A stretch of 64,000 nt of DNA from Novosphingopyxis baekryungensis DSM 16222 (GTDB lineage: Bacteria > Pseudomonadota > Alphaproteobacteria > Sphingomonadales > Sphingomonadaceae). Positions 27,391 through 36,447 of this stretch are shown here, in pieces. How positions within the stretch are numbered: position 1 is the stretch's first letter; the number at the start of each line of letters is the position of its first letter. Made by a program: the position numbers and the translations under genes. Below the pieces are notes generated by a model. The model made no database searches. It was not told where the DNA came from and saw only the letters and a list, made by a program, of their open reading frames with translations. The stretch lies in contig NZ_ATUR01000004.1 in the NCBI RefSeq assembly GCF_000420305.1, positions 186,001 through 250,000 of the forward strand, in the 5' to 3' direction.

Positions 27391-28005
27391 ATGAGCATTC
27401 ATTATTACGAACCTGCCGCCGGGCACGGCCTGCCGCATAATCCGTTCAACGCCATCGTCGCGCCGCGCCCCATCGGCTGGGTGGGGACGACCAGCCGGGA
27501 CGGCACGCACAATCTGGCGCCCTACAGCTTCTTCAACGCGTTCAACTATATCCCGCCGATCGTGGGATTCTGCAGCGTTGGCGACAAGGATTCGCTCAAG
27601 AATGTGCGCGACGTGCCGGAGTTCAGCTGGAACCTGGCGACTTGGGATCTGCGCGACCAGATGAATGCGTCCTCCGCCGGACTGGATCATGGCATGAGCG
27701 AGTTCGAAGCCGCCGGCATTGCGATCGAGCAGGCGCGTATCATCCGCCCGGCGCTCGTCGCGGCTTCACCGGTGAAGTTCGAATGCAAGGTAACGCAGAT
27801 CGAACAGCTCAAGACCGCCAGCGGCGATGACGTGCCGAGCTGGCTGATCCTGGGCGAAGTGGTCGGCGTGCATATCGACGAAAGCCTGCTCGAGGACGGC
27901 GTCTACCAGACCGAGCGCGCCCGCCCGATCATGCGCGGCGGCGGCCCCGGCGACTATTTCACGATTACCGAGGACAACAAGTTCTTCATGGGGCGGCCTG
28001 AATAG
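27391..28005 (+). CDS. Flavin reductase-like (FMN-binding split barrel) protein
   Basis: The 204-residue protein has the split-barrel pattern FNAIVAPRPIGWVGTTSRDGTHNLAPYSFFN near residue 22, then KDSLKNVRDVPEFSWNL and a C-terminal RPIMRGGGPGDYF. This is the DIM6/NTAB-type flavin reductase family, which supplies reduced FMN or reduces small substrates. ATG 27391 opens MSIHYYEPAAG. It is convergent with rlmN, whose stop is 11 nt away. Confidence 0.88.
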   Translation: MSIHYYEPAAGHGLPHNPFNAIVAPRPIGWVGTTSRDGTHNLAPYSFFNAFNYIPPIVGFCSVGDKDSLKNVRDVPEFSWNLATWDLRDQMNASSAGLDHGMSEFEAAGIAIEQARIIRPALVAASPVKFECKVTQIEQLKTASGDDVPSWLILGEVVGVHIDESLLEDGVYQTERARPIMRGGGPGDYFTITEDNKFFMGRPE

Positions 28006-28016
28006 GCAGCGCCCTA

Positions 28017-29273
28017 TCAGGCCTCGGCGGCTTCCGCCTCACGGTCCAGCTCGGCGCGGCTTTTCTTGACGGCGGCAGTCTTCAGCTGGCCGCAGGCGGC
28101 ATCGATATCGCGGCCGCGCGGGGTGCGGATGGGTGCGCTGATCCCGGCTTCGAAGATGATATTGCTGAACTTGCGGATGCGGTCCGGGTCCGAACATTCA
28201 TAGGGCGCACCGTCCCACGGATTGAACGGGATCAGATTGACCTTGGCCGGCAGACGATAGGCTTTCAGCAGCCGCACCAGCTCGCGCGCATCGGCATCGC
28301 TGTCATTCTTGTCCTTCAGCATCACATATTCGAACGTGATGCGCCGCGAATTGCTGGCACCGCCATAATCGGCGCAGGCCTGCAGCAACTCCTCGATGCC
28401 ATATTTCTTGTTGATCGGCACGATCTCGTCACGCACTTCCTTGCTGACCGCGTGAAGCGATACGGCCAGGTTCACACCAATCTCGTCGCTGCACCGGCCC
28501 ATCATCGGCACCACGCCGCTGGTCGACAGCGTGATCCGGCGGCGCGAAAGAGCGAGACCGGCGCTGTCCATCACGATCTTGAGCGCATCGCGGACATGAT
28601 CGAAATTGTAGAGCGGTTCGCCCATGCCCATCATCACGATGTTGGTCAGCATCCGGCCATCGGCGGTGTAGGTGGCGGCGTCTTCATCCGCATCGTCGGT
28701 GCCGTCGCCGACATCCATATTGCCCTTAGGCCATTCGCCCAGCGAATCGCGCGCCAACATGACCTGGCCGACGATTTCTCCGGGCGTCAGATTGCGCACC
28801 AGCCGCATGGTGCCGGTGTGGCAGAAGCGGCAGTTGAGCGTGCAGCCAACCTGGCTCGATACGCACAGCGTGCCCCGGTCGGCGTCCGGAATGAACACCA
28901 TTTCATAATCCTGGCCATCATCCGATCGCAGCAACCATTTGCGGGTGCCGTCCTCGCTCACCTGCGCCTCGACCACATTGGGGCGCGCTATGACGAAGCG
29001 CTCGGCCAGCCAGGGACGCATGGTCTTGGCGATATCGGTCATCGCCTCGAACTCGCTTGCACCGCGATGATAGATCCAGTGGAACACCTGCTTGGCGCGC
29101 AGCTTGGCCGCCTTCACATCCAGCCCGGCCTCCTCGAACAGCGCGCGGATCTGAACGGTGGAGAGCCCCATCAGGTCAAGCTTGCCATCCTGGCGCGGCG
29201 TGATGGCACGCGGGACGGGCACGGGATCGAAATGCCCTGCGATGGGCATGGCGGTGGTCAGACTGTCGGACAT
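28017..29273 (-). CDS. rlmN: Dual-specificity 23S rRNA / tRNA adenine-C2 methyltransferase RlmN
   Basis: The 418-residue radical-SAM enzyme methylates C2 of A2503 in 23S rRNA and A37 of some tRNAs. It has the CxxxCxxC cluster motif in [11 protein letters not shown] near residue 150, the SAM motif MGMGEPLYN near residue 225 and the resolving-Cys region DIDAACGQL near residue 395. An acidic insert, about 20 residues of Asp/Gly ([20 protein letters not shown]), sits before [12 protein letters not shown] 29273 (MSDSLTTAM) is preferred over an ATG 48 nt upstream. Translational fidelity role known for the family. Confidence 0.95.
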   Translation of the reverse strand: MSDSLTTAMPIAGHFDPVPVPRAITPRQDGKLDLMGLSTVQIRALFEEAGLDVKAAKLRAKQVFHWIYHRGASEFEAMTDIAKTMRPWLAERFVIARPNVVEAQVSEDGTRKWLLRSDDGQDYEMVFIPDADRGTLCVSSQVGCTLNCRFCHTGTMRLVRNLTPGEIVGQVMLARDSLGEWPKGNMDVGDGTDDADEDAATYTADGRMLTNIVMMGMGEPLYNFDHVRDALKIVMDSAGLALSRRRITLSTSGVVPMMGRCSDEIGVNLAVSLHAVSKEVRDEIVPINKKYGIEELLQACADYGGASNSRRITFEYVMLKDKNDSDADARELVRLLKAYRLPAKVNLIPFNPWDGAPYECSDPDRIRKFSNIIFEAGISAPIRTPRGRDIDAACGQLKTAAVKKSRAELDREAEAAEA

Positions 29274-29356
29274 CGGCCCAATATAGTGGCGCCGCAGCAC
29301 TTTGGGAAGCCGCGCGTCCACCTGTCAGGGCGCGGGCAGGAACCACCGTGCCAGAC

Positions 29357-29839
29357 CTACCGCGCCAGACAGGCCAGGCGCGCCGCATCCACCGCGCTGG
29401 GCGCGCCTGCCAAGGCATATGCATCGACGATGGCCCGTCCACGCATATCCGTGCCTTCGATGCTCATCGCGTTGGCCATGCGGAGTGCCGACAATATGGC
29501 ACGATCGGTGGCGGCATCGCTGGCCATCGCCTGGGTGCCTCGCCCATCCAGCGCGAACCGCCGTCCGCCGAGTGTCACCGTCAGGCTGCTGCCGGGCCGC
29601 CGTGCCCGGCTCAATCGGGCAAAGAAGCGCGCAGGCCCGTTTTCGCTATGGCTGAACCCGGCAGATGCCGTGCTGCGCTGCGGACCGGCAATCCGTTCCG
29701 GACGGGCGATGGCATAGCATTGTGCATCGGCACGGAACGCGCCCCAACCTTCGAATATGCCGACCATCTCCTGCGCGGCCACCGGTGCGGCCATCATCAT
29801 GACGGCGGCCACCAGCCAGACCGCAATCGGCGGCCTCAT
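29357..29839 (-). CDS. Exported protein resembling invasion-associated locus B (IalB)
   Basis: The 160-residue product has a signal peptide (AVWLVAAVMMMAAPVAAQ). The mature part (GIFEGWGAFRADAQCYAIARPERIAG, then ARFFARLSR and LTVTLGGRRFAL) resembles the IalB-type domain with a single Cys. Function in alphaproteobacteria outside Bartonella is unknown. ATG 29839 overlaps the preceding phosphatase stop as ATGA, so the pair is coupled. Confidence 0.7.
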   Translation of the reverse strand: MRPPIAVWLVAAVMMMAAPVAAQEMVGIFEGWGAFRADAQCYAIARPERIAGPQRSTASAGFSHSENGPARFFARLSRARRPGSSLTVTLGGRRFALDGRGTQAMASDAATDRAILSALRMANAMSIEGTDMRGRAIVDAYALAGAPSAVDAARLACLAR

Positions 29840-30474
29840 CCTTTCTCGCCCTCGCCCGCGCCCAGCACGACCATCTCTTCCACACCATCGCAGATCATCA
29901 CCATGCTGCCCTGGGGCAAGCCTTTCGCAACGGGCGCGCCAAAGCCATCGAGATCGGGCAGATCGCACAATAGGCCCCGCAAGACCCGGCTCGTCATGCC
30001 ATGGCTGATCAGGATCATGTCATGCGCAAATTGCTGATCATCGATCCACGACCGCAGCCGGCGCGCCACATCTCCATAGCTTTCTGCGCCATCCGGCAAA
30101 CGCTGGAACAGGCGATGCGCGCCATGGATCACAGGGCCTTGCGCCAGAAGGTCGCGATAATAGAGACCGCCCCAGCTGCCGACGTCGATTTCGTTCAGTC
30201 GCTCGTCGGTTCGCGCGTCATGCCAGTCACGACCGATCCTTTCGGTCACCAATGCCAGCGTCTGCAGGGCCCGGCCCGTATCCGACGCCACCAGATCAAG
30301 CACGCCATCAAATCCATCGAGATAGGCGCCCAGTCCTGCGCCCATAGTCTCCGCTTGCCGGAACCCCGCGCTGGTCAGCGGCGTATGCGCATGGGTTCCC
30401 TGCAAACGCCCGGCGGCATTGAAAACCGTCTCCCCATGGCGGGCGACAAACAGCCTTTTTCCGTTGCTATTCAA
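29836..30474 (-). CDS. Histidine phosphatase family protein
   Basis: The 212-residue protein has the RHG motif VARHGETVFNAAGRLQG (residues 10-26), the acid DERLNEIDVGSWGG near residue 88 and the second His in LISHGMTSRVL near residue 157. These are the phosphoglycerate-mutase-like phosphatase residues; the phosphorylated substrate is unknown. It is upstream of and overlaps the IalB-like gene. Confidence 0.9.
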   Translation of the reverse strand: MNSNGKRLFVARHGETVFNAAGRLQGTHAHTPLTSAGFRQAETMGAGLGAYLDGFDGVLDLVASDTGRALQTLALVTERIGRDWHDARTDERLNEIDVGSWGGLYYRDLLAQGPVIHGAHRLFQRLPDGAESYGDVARRLRSWIDDQQFAHDMILISHGMTSRVLRGLLCDLPDLDGFGAPVAKGLPQGSMVMICDGVEEMVVLGAGEGEKG

Positions 30475-30608
30475 AAGCTTCCTGCCTCTATGTGATAATT
30501 AGGTCACAGGGTTTTGTTGTGTCAGGTTCATGAAACAATCTATTGCCCGGCCCGTTTTCTGATTGTGCGCATGCTAGAGAGCAGCGCCTCAAGAAACGGA
30601 GTACCATA

Positions 30609-31271
30609 ATGCGTAAGATTTTTCTCCCTCTCCTCGTCACCGGCTCCGCCATCGCGGCACCTGCCATGGCTCAGAGCGCCATCGACGGCCCGTTCACCGG
30701 TCCGCGCGTGGAACTGACCACCGGTTATGACAATGTGTCCGCCGGTAGCGACAGCGATAGCGACATCGCCAATGACGACCAGTCGATCGACGGCCTGCTT
30801 TACGGCGTCGGCGTCGGGTACGATTTCAACGCCGGTGGTGTCGTCCTCGGTGTCGAAGGCGAATATAGCGGCAGCACCGCCAGCGTCGATTACAACAATG
30901 ACGGCGGCGTCAACACCTTCGGTTTCGGCCGTGTGGACACGGGCCGTGACCTCTATGTCGGTGCCCGCGCCGGCATCCTCGCCAACCCGCAGACGCTGGT
31001 CTATGTGAAGGGTGGCTACACCAACGCGCAGCTCAACCTGCAGGCCAATGACGGCACCACCTCGCTGGACCGCAGCTATGAGCTGGACGGCTTCCGCGTC
31101 GGCGCCGGTGTGGAGCGTGCCTTCACGCCCAACACCTTCGGCAAGCTGGAATATCGCTATTCCAACTACAGTTCGGCCGATTTCGGCACCGACAACTCGG
31201 TCCTCGTGGACGACTTCCGCGTGGATACGGACCGTCACCAGGTGGCCGTGAGCGTTGGCTACCGCTTCTAA
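30609..31271 (+). CDS. Outer-membrane beta-barrel protein (Omp25/OmpA-like porin family)
   Basis: The 220-residue protein has a signal peptide (FLPLLVTGSAIAAPAMA), then alternating amphipathic strands (RVELTTGYDNV, LYGVGVGYDF, VVLGVEGEYSGS, DLYVGARAGI, LVYVKGGYTNAQL, GFRVGAGVERAF, LEYRYSNYS) and a terminal HQVAVSVGYRF ending in Phe, the BAM signal. This is an eight-stranded barrel of the Omp25/RopB type. ATG 30609 is preceded by AACGGAG. A terminator follows. Confidence 0.9.
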   Translation: MRKIFLPLLVTGSAIAAPAMAQSAIDGPFTGPRVELTTGYDNVSAGSDSDSDIANDDQSIDGLLYGVGVGYDFNAGGVVLGVEGEYSGSTASVDYNNDGGVNTFGFGRVDTGRDLYVGARAGILANPQTLVYVKGGYTNAQLNLQANDGTTSLDRSYELDGFRVGAGVERAFTPNTFGKLEYRYSNYSSADFGTDNSVLVDDFRVDTDRHQVAVSVGYRF

Positions 31272-31308
31272 TCCGAAGCTTATCCACGCGTTTCGGCGCG
31301 GGAAGGAA

Positions 31309-31336
31309 GGTCGGGGCGCTTGCCCCGGCCTTTTTT
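31309..31336 (+). terminator. Terminator after the outer-membrane barrel gene
   Basis: GGTCGGGGC (31309-31317) pairs with GCCCCGGCC (31322-31330) around a GCTT loop, followed by six T. Confidence 0.9.
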
Positions 31337-31418
31337 CATGGTAGGACGTGCCACCATTGCCTGGGGGACTCGCTTTCCACTGCGCAGAGGATGCCAATTG
31401 GGGGAAGAAGAGAGGTCC

Positions 31419-32534
31419 ATGAAAGCCACGATCGAGCGCGCTAGCCTGTTGAAGAGCCTGGGCCATGTTCAGTCCGTGGTCGAGCGGCGCAACACCATCC
31501 CCATCCTGTCCAACGTGCTGATCGAAGCGCGCGAGGGCGGCGGGTTGAAGCTCATGGCCACCGATCTCGATCTGCAGATCGTCGAGACCGCCGATGCGCA
31601 GGTGGAGACCCCCGGCACCATCACCGTCAGCGCGCACACCCTGTTCGACATCGCCCGCAAGCTGCGCGAAGGCAGCCAGGTGGAGTTCCACGCCGCCGAT
31701 GGCCGCATGCAGATCAATGCCGGCCGCGCGCGCTTTTCGCTCGCCACCCTGCCGCGCGACGACTTCCCGGTGATCGCCGAGGGCGAGTTGCCCACCAGCT
31801 TCGAGCTGAGCGCGCAGGACCTCGTCGCCATCATCGACAAGACGCGCTTCGCCATCTCGACCGAAGAGACGCGTTACTATCTCAACGGCATCTTCCTGCA
31901 CGTCGCCGAAGATGGCGAGCCGGTGCTGAAAGCCGCCGCGACCGACGGGCACCGCCTGGCCCGCGTCACCCTGCCCCGCCCGGACGGCGCGGAGGGCATG
32001 CCCGACGTGATCGTGCCGCGCAAATGCGTGGGCGAGCTACGCAAGCTGCTCGACGAGAATGGCGAGGCCCGCGTGCAGATCGACCTCAGCGCGTCCAAGA
32101 TCCGCTTCACGCTGGGCAATGCCGTGCTGACCAGCAAGCTCATCGACGGCACCTTCCCCGATTACAACCGCGTGATCCCCACCGGCAACGACAAGCTGCT
32201 GAAGATCGACCCCAAGAGCCTCGCCGAGGGCGTGGACCGCGTGGCCACCATCGCCACCGAGAAGACCCGCGCCGTCAAGATGGCGCTGGGCAAGGACAAG
32301 GTTACCCTGTCCGTCACCAGCCCGGAAAACGGCACCGCGGCCGAGGAAGTGCCCGGCGCATACAGCTCCGACGAGTTCGAGATCGGCTTCAATGCCCGCT
32401 ACCTGCTCGACATTCTGGGCGAGATCGAAGGCGACAGCGTGGAGCTGCATCTGGCCGACGCCAGCGCCCCCACCCTGATCCGCGAAGGCGACAAGGCCCA
32501 GGCGCTCTACGTGCTGATGCCCATGCGGGTGTAA
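31419..32534 (+). CDS. dnaN: DNA polymerase III sliding clamp (beta subunit)
   Basis: The clamp has 371 residues and three repeated domains. MKATIERASLLKSLGHVQSVVERRNTIPILSNVLIEA is the standard opening, FAISTEETRYYLNGIFL marks domain 2, and the protein ends QALYVLMPMRV, the peptide-binding C-terminus. It tethers polymerase III to DNA. dnaA and recF are not adjacent. A GAGAGG at 31410-31415 precedes ATG 31419. The TAA stop sits in the loop of the first of a series of hairpins. Confidence 0.96.
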   Translation: MKATIERASLLKSLGHVQSVVERRNTIPILSNVLIEAREGGGLKLMATDLDLQIVETADAQVETPGTITVSAHTLFDIARKLREGSQVEFHAADGRMQINAGRARFSLATLPRDDFPVIAEGELPTSFELSAQDLVAIIDKTRFAISTEETRYYLNGIFLHVAEDGEPVLKAAATDGHRLARVTLPRPDGAEGMPDVIVPRKCVGELRKLLDENGEARVQIDLSASKIRFTLGNAVLTSKLIDGTFPDYNRVIPTGNDKLLKIDPKSLAEGVDRVATIATEKTRAVKMALGKDKVTLSVTSPENGTAAEEVPGAYSSDEFEIGFNARYLLDILGEIEGDSVELHLADASAPTLIREGDKAQALYVLMPMRV

Positions 32535-32618
32535 CCCGCGAGACAGGAAAGCCGGGTGTAACCCGCAAGACCAGAACGCTGCGTCTGACGCACAAGGCGG
32601 GACACCGCGTGTAACGCG
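32525..32618 (+). repeat. Four hairpins at about 27-nt spacing starting on the dnaN stop codon
   Basis: Stems with a 3-nt loop occur at 32525-32539 (GCGGGT/ACCCGC), 32553-32565 (CGGGT/ACCCG), 32580-32592 (TGCGT/ACGCA) and 32606-32618 (CGCGT/ACGCG). The loop starts (32531, 32558, 32585, 32611) are 27, 27 and 26 nt apart. Stem bases change in matched pairs between units. The rest of the 267-nt gap holds a TCACACTG pair 10 nt apart (32627, 32637), a CAATATTG palindrome and the next feature. Confidence 0.7.
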
Positions 32619-32708
32619 CGCCAGGGTCACACTGGTTCACACTGTCCAGAGCGGGAATATGTTCCGTCGCCGCCGTGACGCTGCAGGGGACAATATTGCT
32701 CTCCGACG

Positions 32709-32733
32709 GTTCATTCATGATGAACGCTATAAC
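32709..32733 (+). promoter_or_regulatory. Possible operator/promoter of the R-M gene
   Basis: GTTCAT-TCATG-ATGAAC (32709-32725) is a perfect 6-bp inverted repeat ending 2 nt before TATAAC (32728-32733), a possible -10 box 69 nt before the R-M start. An operator there would suit a gene whose nuclease must not outrun its methylase. Confidence 0.3.
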
Positions 32734-32801
32734 CCAATTGGCACAATGTAGGACAGCATTTCCCGCTGGCGTCCTTTCGCCCCCCGGGCTAGCCTGCTTG
32801 C

Positions 32802-35800
32802 ATGAGTGGGGGAGTGAATAGCGACAAGCTGTCGCAGCTGATCGCCGATGCCAAGGCATCCGGCGGATCGGAAATGGCCAATGCGCAGCTGTTCGTGGAG
32901 CGGCTCGCACGTGCGATAGGCGTCGAAGCGCCGGCCATGGCCCGCGAGGAGAACCGCCTGAACGATTATGTGTTCGAGCGCGCCGTGATCTTCCATCATC
33001 CCGGCGGCACCACCAGCAACGGGCGAATCGATTGCTACAAGCGCGACTGCTTCATTCTGGAGGCGAAACAATCCGCGAAACGCGAGAAGGCCCGCGCCAG
33101 CGAGCAGCTGGAACTGGTGGGCGTAGAAACCAAGCAGAAGCTGGGCCATGCCAAGCGCGGCAGCAAAAGCTGGGACAAGGTGATGATCGCCGCCAAGAAA
33201 CAGGCGGAGGATTATGCCCGCGCGCTGCCCCAGAACCATGACTATCCCCCGTTCCTGCTGATCGTCGATGTCGGCAACGTGATCGAGGTCTACGCCGATT
33301 TCTCCGGGCAGGGCCGCAACTACGCGCATTTCCCCGATCGGCAGCGCTATCGCCTGACCATGGACGATCTGCTGGAAGAGACCGTGCAGGAGCGCCTACG
33401 CGCCATCTGGACCGATCCGCAAAGCCTGGACCCCACCAAGATCTCCGCCAAGGTGACGGAGGATATTGCCCAGAGGCTGGCCAAGGTGGCCAAGAGCCTC
33501 GAACGCCGGCACGACCCCAAGGACATCGCCGAATTCCTGATGCGCTGCCTGTTCACCATGTTTGCCGAGGACGTGGATCTGCTGCCGGGCAAGGGCTTCG
33601 AACAGCTGCTGGAGCGCATGGTGGAAACGCCCGATCACTTCGCGCCCGCTTTGGAAAGCCTCTGGGCCGTGATGGACACGGGCGGTTATGCCCCGCACCT
33701 GAACGCTACGCTCAAACGCTTCAACGGATCGCTGTTCAAAAGCCGCCACGCATTGAAGCTGGACGAGGATGATATCCGGGAGCTGTGGCTGGCATCGCGC
33801 AAGGACTGGCGCGATGTGGAACCGGCCATCTTCGGCACGCTGCTGGAGCGCGCACTCGATACCAAGGAGCGCGGCAAGCTGGGCGCGCATTTCACCCCGC
33901 GCGTTTATGTGGAGCGGCTGGTGGTGCCCACTATCATCGCCCCGCTGCGCAGCGACTGGGAAGAGGTGCAGGCGCTGATCGACGATCTGCAACGGCAGGG
34001 CAAGGACGATGCCGCGATCGAGGCGGTGCGCGCCTTCCATCACCGGCTGTGCACCACCCGCGTGCTGGACCCGGCCTGCGGCACCGGCAACTTCCTGTAT
34101 GTCGCGCTGGAGCTGATGAAGCGGCTGGAAGGCGAAGTGCTGGAAACGCTGGAAGGGCTGGGCGAGGATGAGGCCCGCCTGCTGCTGGACGGGGAGACTG
34201 TCGGCCCGCGCCAGTTCTACGGCCTGGAGCTGAACCCGCGCGCCGTGCCGATTGCCGATCTGGTGCTGTGGATCGGTTTTCTGAAATGGCAGCTGCGCAC
34301 GGTCGAGGTGAAAGACCTGCCCGAACCGATCCTGCATGCCTATGGCACGATCAAGCATCAGGACGCGCTGATCGCTTACGACAGCATGGAGATGCTGCGT
34401 GACGAGGCTGGCAAGCCGTTAAGCCGGTGGGACGGCGAGACGATGAAGCTGCATCCGATCACCGGCGAGCAAATTCCTGATCCCGACGCGACGATGGAGC
34501 TGTACGAGTATGTGAACCCGCGCCGCGCCGAGTGGCCGCCGGTCGAATTCATCGTCGGCAACCCGCCTTTTATCGGCGGAACCGATATGCGAGAAGAATT
34601 GGGCGACGGCTATGCTGAGGCCATATGGAAGGTGCGCAAGGAAGTCTCGGGCGGCGCGGATTTCGTGATGCAGTTCTGGGACGAGGCGGCAACACGGCTG
34701 CTCGCCAAGCCGCCCAAGGGTGCCAAGGGCGAGAACCCGCTGCGTCGCTTCGGCTTCATCACCACCAATTCGATCACCCAGACCTTCAGCCGCCGCGTGG
34801 TGGAGCGGCATATGAACGCCAAGCTGCCGCTATCGCTGGTCTACGCCATTCCCGACCACCCGTGGCTCAAGGCGAGCGACAAGGCGGCGGTCCGGATCGC
34901 CATGACCGTGGCGGTGCGCGGCGAGCGGCAGGGGAAGCTTGCGGAAGTCGTACGCGAGAGCGGGCTGAACACCGATACGCCCGAGGTGAAACTCGAGGTG
35001 GATGAGGGAAAGATCACCAGCAAGCTAACGCTTGGCGCTGACGTTACAAAAGCCATAGAATTATTGGCTAACGCAGACCTAAGCAATCAAGGCATCAAGC
35101 TTCACGGCAAGGGCTTTATCGTTCCGAAGAAACTCGCCGACGAACAAGAGGGCAGAAATGACGTTTCGTCCGACCGATTAATTCGGCCTTTTGTAAATGG
35201 CAGCGATGTGGTGCGTCGATCCAGAGGGGTTTGGGCCATCGACGCATCACACCTTAGCGAAGAGGAACTCAGAAGCCAATTTCCCAAGGTCTATTCCCAC
35301 CTCACCGAGACCGTGCGGCCTGAGCGGCTCGCAAATCGCAGAGAAGTGAGACGCAAATATTGGTGGAAGTTTGGAGAGGTCGGATCGACCTTTCGACCCG
35401 CTTTAGAAGCGCTTGGCGCTTATCTCGTCACGACTAGAACGGCCAAACATCGGCTTTTTGTTTTACTCGATGGCGCAACCATTCCGGAGAGTGGGGTAGT
35501 TGCTATCGCTTTGCGGTCGCGTGCATCGCAAGCGGTGCTGAGCAGCAGATCGCATGTCCATTTCACACTTTCGACAGGCGCCTTCTTAGGCGTTGGTAAT
35601 GACTCGACTTATAATAACACCGTTTGCTTCCAAAAATATCCCTTCCCCGTCCTCACCGACGCCCAATCCGCCAAGCTCGATCAGCTCGGCGAGCGGCTCG
35701 ACGCCTTCCGCAAGGAGCGATTGGCCGAGCACGACTTCCTAACCATGACCGATGTGTACAACGTGCTCGAACGCTATCGCGAGCTTGACCACAAGGCCGA

Positions 35801-36380
35801 TGTCCCGCCGCTGTCCGAAAAGGAGCTCGGCACCGCCAAGGCGGCGCAGATCACCGTGCTCAAGGATATTCACGACGACATCGACCGCGAGGTCTTCGCG
35901 GCCTACGGGTGGGAGGACCTAGGCCAGCGCCTTGTCGGCAGGCCCGGTGCCACCACGCCCAGCCCGCACAAATCGCCCGATCAGGAAGCCGCCGAGGAGG
36001 AATTGCTCGTCCGCCTCGTCGCGCTCAATCAGGAACGCGCCGCGGAGGAAAAGCGCGGGCTGGTGCGCTGGCTGCGCCCCGAATATCAGAAGCCGCGCCT
36101 CGCCCATAAGGTGAAGGGGCAGGACGTTCTCGATATGGAGGTGGTCGAAGCGGGCGTGGTCGAGGAACGTGCCTGGCCCGCCAAGGATCTCGACCAGATT
36201 CGCGCGCTGCGCGATCTGCTCCACGAAGCCGAAGCCCCCCTCCCCGCCGATGCGCTGGCGACTTTGTTCAAGGGGCGCACGACGCCCAAGCGCAAGGCGC
36301 GCGTCGCCGATGTGCTGGAGACACTGCTCGCCACCGGCGCGGTGCGCGGCGACGAGACTGGCTACTTCCTGCCACGCTGA
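32802..36380 (+). CDS. MmeI-like single-chain restriction-modification enzyme (type IIL/IIG)
   Basis: The 1192-residue protein joins all activities of an MmeI-type enzyme. At the N-terminus is a PD-(D/E)xK site, Asp77 and Glu87-Ala-Lys89, with the same D-x9-E-x-K spacing as MmeI. A helical linker follows to about residue 400. The gamma-class N6-adenine methylase has motif [12 protein letters not shown] near residue 421 and motif [11 protein letters not shown] near residue 586. The target-recognition region is about residues 740-950, followed by a C-terminal helical domain. Such enzymes methylate one strand and cut about 20 nt away. The DNA for the recognition region (about 35030-35650) is visibly AT-richer than the rest. 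It sits alone between dnaN and typA. Cleavage activity is inferred; some homologues may only methylate. Confidence 0.85.
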   Translation: MSGGVNSDKLSQLIADAKASGGSEMANAQLFVERLARAIGVEAPAMAREENRLNDYVFERAVIFHHPGGTTSNGRIDCYKRDCFILEAKQSAKREKARASEQLELVGVETKQKLGHAKRGSKSWDKVMIAAKKQAEDYARALPQNHDYPPFLLIVDVGNVIEVYADFSGQGRNYAHFPDRQRYRLTMDDLLEETVQERLRAIWTDPQSLDPTKISAKVTEDIAQRLAKVAKSLERRHDPKDIAEFLMRCLFTMFAEDVDLLPGKGFEQLLERMVETPDHFAPALESLWAVMDTGGYAPHLNATLKRFNGSLFKSRHALKLDEDDIRELWLASRKDWRDVEPAIFGTLLERALDTKERGKLGAHFTPRVYVERLVVPTIIAPLRSDWEEVQALIDDLQRQGKDDAAIEAVRAFHHRLCTTRVLDPACGTGNFLYVALELMKRLEGEVLETLEGLGEDEARLLLDGETVGPRQFYGLELNPRAVPIADLVLWIGFLKWQLRTVEVKDLPEPILHAYGTIKHQDALIAYDSMEMLRDEAGKPLSRWDGETMKLHPITGEQIPDPDATMELYEYVNPRRAEWPPVEFIVGNPPFIGGTDMREELGDGYAEAIWKVRKEVSGGADFVMQFWDEAATRLLAKPPKGAKGENPLRRFGFITTNSITQTFSRRVVERHMNAKLPLSLVYAIPDHPWLKASDKAAVRIAMTVAVRGERQGKLAEVVRESGLNTDTPEVKLEVDEGKITSKLTLGADVTKAIELLANADLSNQGIKLHGKGFIVPKKLADEQEGRNDVSSDRLIRPFVNGSDVVRRSRGVWAIDASHLSEEELRSQFPKVYSHLTETVRPERLANRREVRRKYWWKFGEVGSTFRPALEALGAYLVTTRTAKHRLFVLLDGATIPESGVVAIALRSRASQAVLSSRSHVHFTLSTGAFLGVGNDSTYNNTVCFQKYPFPVLTDAQSAKLDQLGERLDAFRKERLAEHDFLTMTDVYNVLERYRELDHKADVPPLSEKELGTAKAAQITVLKDIHDDIDREVFAAYGWEDLGQRLVGRPGATTPSPHKSPDQEAAEEELLVRLVALNQERAAEEKRGLVRWLRPEYQKPRLAHKVKGQDVLDMEVVEAGVVEERAWPAKDLDQIRALRDLLHEAEAPLPADALATLFKGRTTPKRKARVADVLETLLATGAVRGDETGYFLPR

Positions 36381-36383
36381 ACG

Positions 36384-36421
36384 AAAAACCCGGCCGAAGC
36401 GTGGGCTTCGACCGGGTTTCT
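36384..36421. terminator. Bidirectional terminator between the R-M gene and typA
   Basis: AACCCGG (36387-36393) and CGAAGC (36395-36400) pair with GCTTCG (36405-36410) and CCGGGTT (36412-36418). AAAAA precedes and TTTC follows, suiting two convergent genes. Confidence 0.85.
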
Positions 36422-36447
36422 GTTATCTCTCGCTGGTGCCTGGCGGC

